A stretch of 64,000 nucleotides of DNA from Cellulomonas pakistanensis. Lineage in GTDB: Bacteria > Actinomycetota > Actinomycetes > Actinomycetales > Cellulomonadaceae. The notes beneath the pieces were generated by a model that did no database searches, was not told the DNA's origin, and was given only the letters and a program-made list of their open reading frames with translations. Below are positions 60,485-64,000 of the stretch, piece by piece. The stretch's first letter is position 1. The number at the start of each line of letters is the position of its first letter. The position numbers and the translations under genes are program-made. The stretch covers positions 62,001 through 126,000 of the forward strand of contig NZ_BONO01000007.1 in NCBI RefSeq assembly GCF_016862755.1. Direction: 5' to 3'.

Positions 60485-61723
60485 TCAGCGCCCCGTGGCC
60501 AGGAGGCCCAGCAGGGCGAGGTTGAGCGCGACCACCAGGGCGACCACCACGACCAGGACCACCTGGAGCCGCGGGCCGTTGGCGTGCGAGCCCATCAGAC
60601 CGCGGTCGCGGTTCAGCCGCACGAGCGGGATGACCGCGAACGGGATGCCGAAGCTCAGCACCACCTGGCTGACGACCAGGGTCCACGTCGGGTCCGCCCC
60701 GACCGCGAGCAGCACCAGGGCCGGCACGAGCGTGATCGCCCGCCGGGCCAGCAGCGGGATCCGCTTGTGGATCAGCCCCTCCATGATGGCCGCGCCCGCG
60801 TAGCAGCCGACCGACGTGGACGCGAGGCCCGACGCGAGCAGCCCGATCGCGAACACGACACCGACGACCGGGCCGAGCGCGTCGCTGATCGCGGCGTGCG
60901 CGCCCTCGATCGTGTCGGTGCCCTCGACGCCGCGGAGGTTCGCCGCCGCGAGCAGGAGCAGGCCGATGTTCACCGTGCCGGCGATCGTGAGCGCCGCACC
61001 GACGTCCCACTTGGTCGCCCGGAGCAGGCCGCGCCGCGCGGCCTCGTTCGGAACGCTGCCGAACCGGTCGCGGCTCAGCGCCGAGTGCACGTAGATCGCG
61101 TGCGGCATCACCGTCGCGCCGAGCATCGAGGCGGCCAGCAGCACCGAGTCCGTCCCGGCGAACCGCGGGACCAGGCCGCCGAGCATCTGCCCCGGGTCCG
61201 GCGGGCCGAGGACGAGCCCGCACAGGAAGCCGACGACGATCACCAGCAGCAGGCCGACGACGACCGTCTCGAACCGCCGCTGCCCGTACCGGTTCTGCGT
61301 CGCGAGCAGCAGCATCGAGACGACGCCGACGATCACGCCCCCCAGCACCAGCGGCAGGCCGAACAGCAGGTGCAGGGCGATGGCGCCACCGACGACCTCG
61401 GCGATGTCGGTCGCCGCGGCGACCACCTCCGCCTGCGCCCAGTACGCCAGCCGCGACCGCTTCCCCAGCCGGCGCCCGAGCACGCCCGGCAGGGAGTCGC
61501 CGGTGACGATGCCGAGCTTGGCCGACTGGTACTGGACCAGCACCGCCATCACGTTGGCCGCGACGAGCACCCAGAGCAGCAGGTAGCCGTACCGCGCTCC
61601 CGCGGTGAGGTTCGCCGCGACGTTGCCGGGGTCGACGTAGGCGATCGCCGCGACGAACGCCGGGCCCAGCAGCGGGAGCACGCGGCCGCGCCGCACAGCC
61701 TGCCGGTCAGCAGTGGTGGTCAC
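60485..61723 (-). CDS. mntH: Nramp-family Mn/Fe transporter
   Basis: A 412-residue proton-coupled divalent metal transporter. The metal-binding DPGN motif is in YVDPGNVAANL (segment 1), and ASMLGATVMPHAIYVHSAL (segment 6) carries the conserved Met-Pro-His. About eleven membrane segments are predicted, ending LNLALLGLLATGR. The GTG at 61721-61723 lies just downstream of two palindromic operator-like boxes, consistent with control by a metal-dependent repressor of the MntR/DtxR family. Confidence 0.95.
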   Translation of the reverse strand: MTTTADRQAVRRGRVLPLLGPAFVAAIAYVDPGNVAANLTAGARYGYLLLWVLVAANVMAVLVQYQSAKLGIVTGDSLPGVLGRRLGKRSRLAYWAQAEVVAAATDIAEVVGGAIALHLLFGLPLVLGGVIVGVVSMLLLATQNRYGQRRFETVVVGLLLVIVVGFLCGLVLGPPDPGQMLGGLVPRFAGTDSVLLAASMLGATVMPHAIYVHSALSRDRFGSVPNEAARRGLLRATKWDVGAALTIAGTVNIGLLLLAAANLRGVEGTDTIEGAHAAISDALGPVVGVVFAIGLLASGLASTSVGCYAGAAIMEGLIHKRIPLLARRAITLVPALVLLAVGADPTWTLVVSQVVLSFGIPFAVIPLVRLNRDRGLMGSHANGPRLQVVLVVVVALVVALNLALLGLLATGR

Positions 61724-61733
61724 CGTACCTCCA

Positions 61734-61785
61734 AGTTCGGATGTCCGAACTCAGTGTAGGGCGCGGAGTTCGGACAACCGAACTC
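61734..61785 (-). promoter_or_regulatory. Paired palindromic boxes at the mntH promoter (MntR-like)
   Basis: AGTTCGGATGTCCGAACT (61734-61751) and GAGTTCGGACAACCGAACTC (61766-61785) are near-perfect dyads of the same half-site. On the minus strand TACACT (61759-61754), a possible -10, lies exactly between them. Binding would block transcription. Confidence 0.6.
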
Positions 61786-61929
61786 TGGCCCGGTACGCGC
61801 CGCTGCGCACGCCGAGTCGTCCGACGCAGCCGTCCGACCCAGCCGCCCCAGCCGCGCCGCCCGGCCGGGCCGCCGGTGACGCCACCGGGCCGCCTCCGCG
61901 ATCGAGCGGAGGGCGCCCGGGACGCGCGG

Positions 61930-62613
61930 TCAGGCCGCGGCCGGCTCCACCTCGCGCCGCCACCGGCCGTCGACCCGCGCGAACCCGACCCGCTCGAGGT
62001 ACGGCCCGGTGTCCCGCGCGTCCTCGGCGACCACCAGGGAACGCAGCCCGGTGCCGGCGAACGCGCCCGAGCGCCGGTAGACGAACTCGCCCGGCGCGAA
62101 GTCGCGGAATCGCGGGGTGACCCAGTCGAGCTCGACCTCGCCGACACCGTCCCCCGCGTCCCGGACGACGACCACGCCGACGGTCTCGTCACCGCGGAGC
62201 ACCAGGTACGCCCACCGCCCGGCGGCGCCCCCGGCCGGCTCACCCGCGGGCTCACCCGCCGCGTCACCCGCCGCGTCACCCGCCCGGCCGAACGACGGGT
62301 AGTACCGGGCGATGTCGTCCGCGTGCACCCCGAGCACGTGCCGCAGGTAGCCGTCCCCCGCCCCGACGGGCACGACCTCGTACACGTCGGCGTCGTGCCG
62401 CTCGCGGGTCAGCCGCCACAGCCAGTAGGCGTCGATGACGGCGATCACCGCGTTCATCGCCGCGAACGGCCAGATCCCGACGACCGTGTTGTACGCGGTC
62501 GCGATGACGGACCCGGCGAAGTTGAGCCACCGGAACCGCAGGACGCGGGCCTGCATGAGGGACACGACGACGAGGGCGGACCCGACCCACCCGATGATCT
62601 CCAGCACTGGCAT
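61930..62613 (-). CDS. YgjV-like membrane protein with acetyltransferase-like C-terminus
   Basis: A 227-residue protein. Residues 1-75 hold three short membrane segments of the YgjV type (EIIGWVGSALVVVSLMQ, LRFRWLNFAGSVIATAYN, IWPFAAMNAVIAVIDAYWLW). After a linker with tandem GDAAGEPAGEPAG units, residues 135-222 resemble half of a GNAT domain (VGEVELDWVTPRFRDFAPG, YLERVGFARVDGRW). The function is unknown. ATG 62611-62613 starts directly at the first membrane segment. It is divergent from the double GNAT gene. Confidence 0.72.
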   Translation of the reverse strand: MPVLEIIGWVGSALVVVSLMQARVLRFRWLNFAGSVIATAYNTVVGIWPFAAMNAVIAVIDAYWLWRLTRERHDADVYEVVPVGAGDGYLRHVLGVHADDIARYYPSFGRAGDAAGDAAGEPAGEPAGGAAGRWAYLVLRGDETVGVVVVRDAGDGVGEVELDWVTPRFRDFAPGEFVYRRSGAFAGTGLRSLVVAEDARDTGPYLERVGFARVDGRWRREVEPAAA

Positions 62614-62662
62614 GGCTGGACGGTACCGGCCCGGCGACCGCCCGGCGGCCCGCCGTGAATCC

Positions 62663-62680
62663 GTAGCGTCGCTCCGACAA
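62663..62680. promoter_or_regulatory. Distant copy of the TetR-type operator motif
   Basis: GTAGCGTCGCTCCGACAA differs by one base from the site at 60322-60339 upstream of the TetR gene. It lies between the divergent YgjV-like and GNAT genes and suggests that they belong to the same regulon. Confidence 0.45.
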
Positions 62681-62736
62681 CCGTCGACCGCGGAAATCCG
62701 GTCGACGGCCGCGAGACCGGGGCGCACGATGACCGC

Positions 62737-63858
62737 ATGACGCTCCCGACGACGCAGCCGCACCTCGTCCCGCTGCCCGTGCCGGCCACCCTGGAGCACC
62801 CCGACGCCTGGCTGCTGCACGGCTTCGTCGACGCGTGCAACGCCGTGCTGCTCGACGACTGGGGCACGCTGGACGAGGCGCGCCTCCCCGAGGAGACCCT
62901 GCGCAGCCTGCAGCACCAGGAGTACACGGAGAAGCTCCGCTTCCTCGCGCTGGACGGCCCCGCCGACGGTCCGGCGGACCCGGCGCGGGTCCTCGGCTAC
63001 CTGTCGCTCGACCTGCCCCGGCAGGACAACACCCACACCGGCAACGCCGACCTCGGGGTCCGGCCGGAGCACCGCGGGCGCGGCATCGGCGCCGCCGTGC
63101 ACGACCTCGCGGTGCGGACGGCCCGCGAGCGCGGCCGCACGGTGCTCACCGGCGCGACGGACCAGCGCACCGAGCCGGAGGAGGGGCCGGGGACGCTGGT
63201 CCCCGGCACCGGTAGCGGCCGCGTCCGCGCGGACGACCCGGCCGTGGCGTTCCTGGTCCGACGCGGCTGGGACCTCGAGCAGGTGGAGCGGCGGTCGGTG
63301 CTGGCGGTGCCGGTGCCCGAGGACGAGCTCGCCCGGCACGCCGACGCCGCCGCGGCCGCCGCGGGCCCCGACTACGAGGTGGTGCGGTGGGACGACCGCT
63401 GCCCCGACGCGTGGGTCGACCAGTTCGCGGTCCTGCAGACGCGGATGAGCACGGACGCCCCGATGGGCGGCCTGGACCTCCGCGAGGACCTGTGGGACGT
63501 CGCCCGCGTCCGCGCCGCGGAGCGGCAGCACGTCGAGCGCGGGATGACCTACCGGGTCGCGGCGGCCGTGCACCGGCCGACGGGTGTCCTCGCCGCGTTC
63601 ACGGCGCTGGTCAGCCGGCCGGACACCGACGAGTTCGTCTACCAGGACGACACCCTGGTCCTCCGCGAGCACCGCGGCCACCGGCTGGGGATGCTCGTGA
63701 AGACGGCGAACCTGGCGAGGCTCGCCGAGGCGCAGCCCGGCGCCCGCCGGGTCGCCACGTGGAACGCCGAGGAGAACAGCTACATGCTCGCGATCAACGT
63801 CGCGCTCGGGTTCCGTCCGGCGGGCGGGTCGGGCGAGTGGCAGCTGCGCCTCGGCTGA
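62737..63858 (+). CDS. Double-domain GNAT acetyltransferase
   Basis: A 373-residue protein with two GNAT folds in tandem. The first (about 40-185) has the acetyl-CoA loop GVRPEHRGRGIGAAVHDLAV. The second (about 205-370) has VLREHRGHRLGMLVKTANLA and ends with WNAEENSYMLAINVALGFRP, a pattern seen in actinobacterial mycothiol synthase-like and antibiotic-type acetyltransferases. It is too distant to call mycothiol synthase, and the substrate is unknown. The ATG at 62737 lacks a clear ribosome-binding site. Confidence 0.85.
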   Translation: MTLPTTQPHLVPLPVPATLEHPDAWLLHGFVDACNAVLLDDWGTLDEARLPEETLRSLQHQEYTEKLRFLALDGPADGPADPARVLGYLSLDLPRQDNTHTGNADLGVRPEHRGRGIGAAVHDLAVRTARERGRTVLTGATDQRTEPEEGPGTLVPGTGSGRVRADDPAVAFLVRRGWDLEQVERRSVLAVPVPEDELARHADAAAAAAGPDYEVVRWDDRCPDAWVDQFAVLQTRMSTDAPMGGLDLREDLWDVARVRAAERQHVERGMTYRVAAAVHRPTGVLAAFTALVSRPDTDEFVYQDDTLVLREHRGHRLGMLVKTANLARLAEAQPGARRVATWNAEENSYMLAINVALGFRPAGGSGEWQLRLG

Positions 63859-63878
63859 TCGCCGTCCCGCGCTCGCAG

Positions 63879-63932
63879 GAGTGGAAGGTCCGGCCCGACA
63901 CACCCCGGCGTGTCGGGCCAGATCGTCCACTC
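63879..63932. terminator. Long hairpin A2
   Basis: About 23 bp of stem with three mismatches (63879-63901 and 63910-63932; left arm starts GAGTGGAAGGTCCGGCCCG) is a diverged copy of hairpin A1 at 25683. It lies 21 bp after the GNAT stop and 27 bp from the next convergent stop. Confidence 0.7.
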
Positions 63933-63958
63933 GACAGGCCCCGGGCCGCCGCCCCGGG

Positions 63959-64000
63959 TCAGCCCCCGACGACCGCCACGGCGCCCGCCTCGGCCGCGAG
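63959..64000 (-). CDS. C-terminal end of an unidentified protein (partial)
   Basis: The last 13 codons of a minus-strand frame end LAAEAGAVAVVGG before a TGA at 63961-63959. The position just beyond hairpin A2, opposite the GNAT gene, fits the end of a convergent gene. Too short for a family call. Confidence 0.4.
   Translation of the reverse strand, partial: LAAEAGAVAVVGG

Overview
The window is very GC-rich DNA (well above 70 %, with G or C at almost every third codon position) with many GTG starts, 4-bp ATGA/GTGA gene overlaps, a dnaK-grpE-dnaJ-hspR heat-shock operon with HAIR operators and a class Ib nrdHIEF cluster. This fits an actinobacterium of the Micrococcales, most likely Cellulomonas or a close relative. 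That placement is an inference from gene content and style, not a match to a known genome. No rRNA, tRNA, CRISPR array, insertion sequence or phage gene is visible.

Layout. 0-2.1 kb: an MmyB-type regulator divergent from a short-chain dehydrogenase. 2.1-9.7 kb: a divergent carbohydrate cluster. Leftward run a sucrose-phosphorylase-type GH13_18 enzyme, an Asp/Glu-racemase-superfamily protein, a YihT-type aldolase and an FGGY kinase, each overlapping the next by 4 bp. Rightward run a DeoR regulator, an OtnK-type kinase and an OtnC-type class II aldolase. 9.7-22.7 kb: a STAS protein, then three GH38 alpha-mannosidase-family enzymes and one GH84 enzyme, all apparently cytoplasmic, plus a sugar-binding lipoprotein with no permease beside it; LacI-type operators precede the GH38 genes. 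22.7-32.6 kb: tadA, upp, small membrane and metal-binding proteins, YihY/BrkB, DedA, peptidase E, a remnant of hexulose-6-phosphate synthase, a PadR unit, a secreted peptide and a one-domain LysR protein. 32.7-36.7 kb: nrdHIEF, with DnaA-box-like and NrdR-like sites upstream. 37.2-38.2 kb: a HEPN/MNT toxin-antitoxin pair. 38.4-43.8 kb: a GntR regulator, allophanate hydrolase and a three-gene ABC importer.

43.9-50.1 kb: the heat-shock operon, with a class A beta-lactamase gene overlapping the end of hspR. 50.2-51.5 kb: a deletion scar in which a TetR gene and a divergent MFS efflux gene have both lost their 5' halves. 51.6-54.8 kb: a protein with four cold-shock domains and an Arg/Gly-rich linker, an HNH protein with a changed catalytic residue, and a zinc-ribbon/SDR fusion without the usual catalytic Tyr. 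54.9-58.2 kb: an AraC/GyrI regulator and a PadR-DUF1048-DrrA-DrrB exporter operon. 58.3-64 kb: a class II glutamine amidotransferase, a small membrane protein, TetR, MntH with two palindromic operators, a YgjV-like protein and a double GNAT protein.

The most distinctive non-coding feature is a set of nine long hairpins (about 18-26 bp stems, no T-tract), each within about 70 bp of a stop codon and most often between convergent genes. Several share sequence with one another, so they look like a dispersed repeat class acting as bidirectional terminators. The most unusual protein is the four-domain cold-shock protein; the most open metabolic question is the 2.1-9.7 kb cluster.
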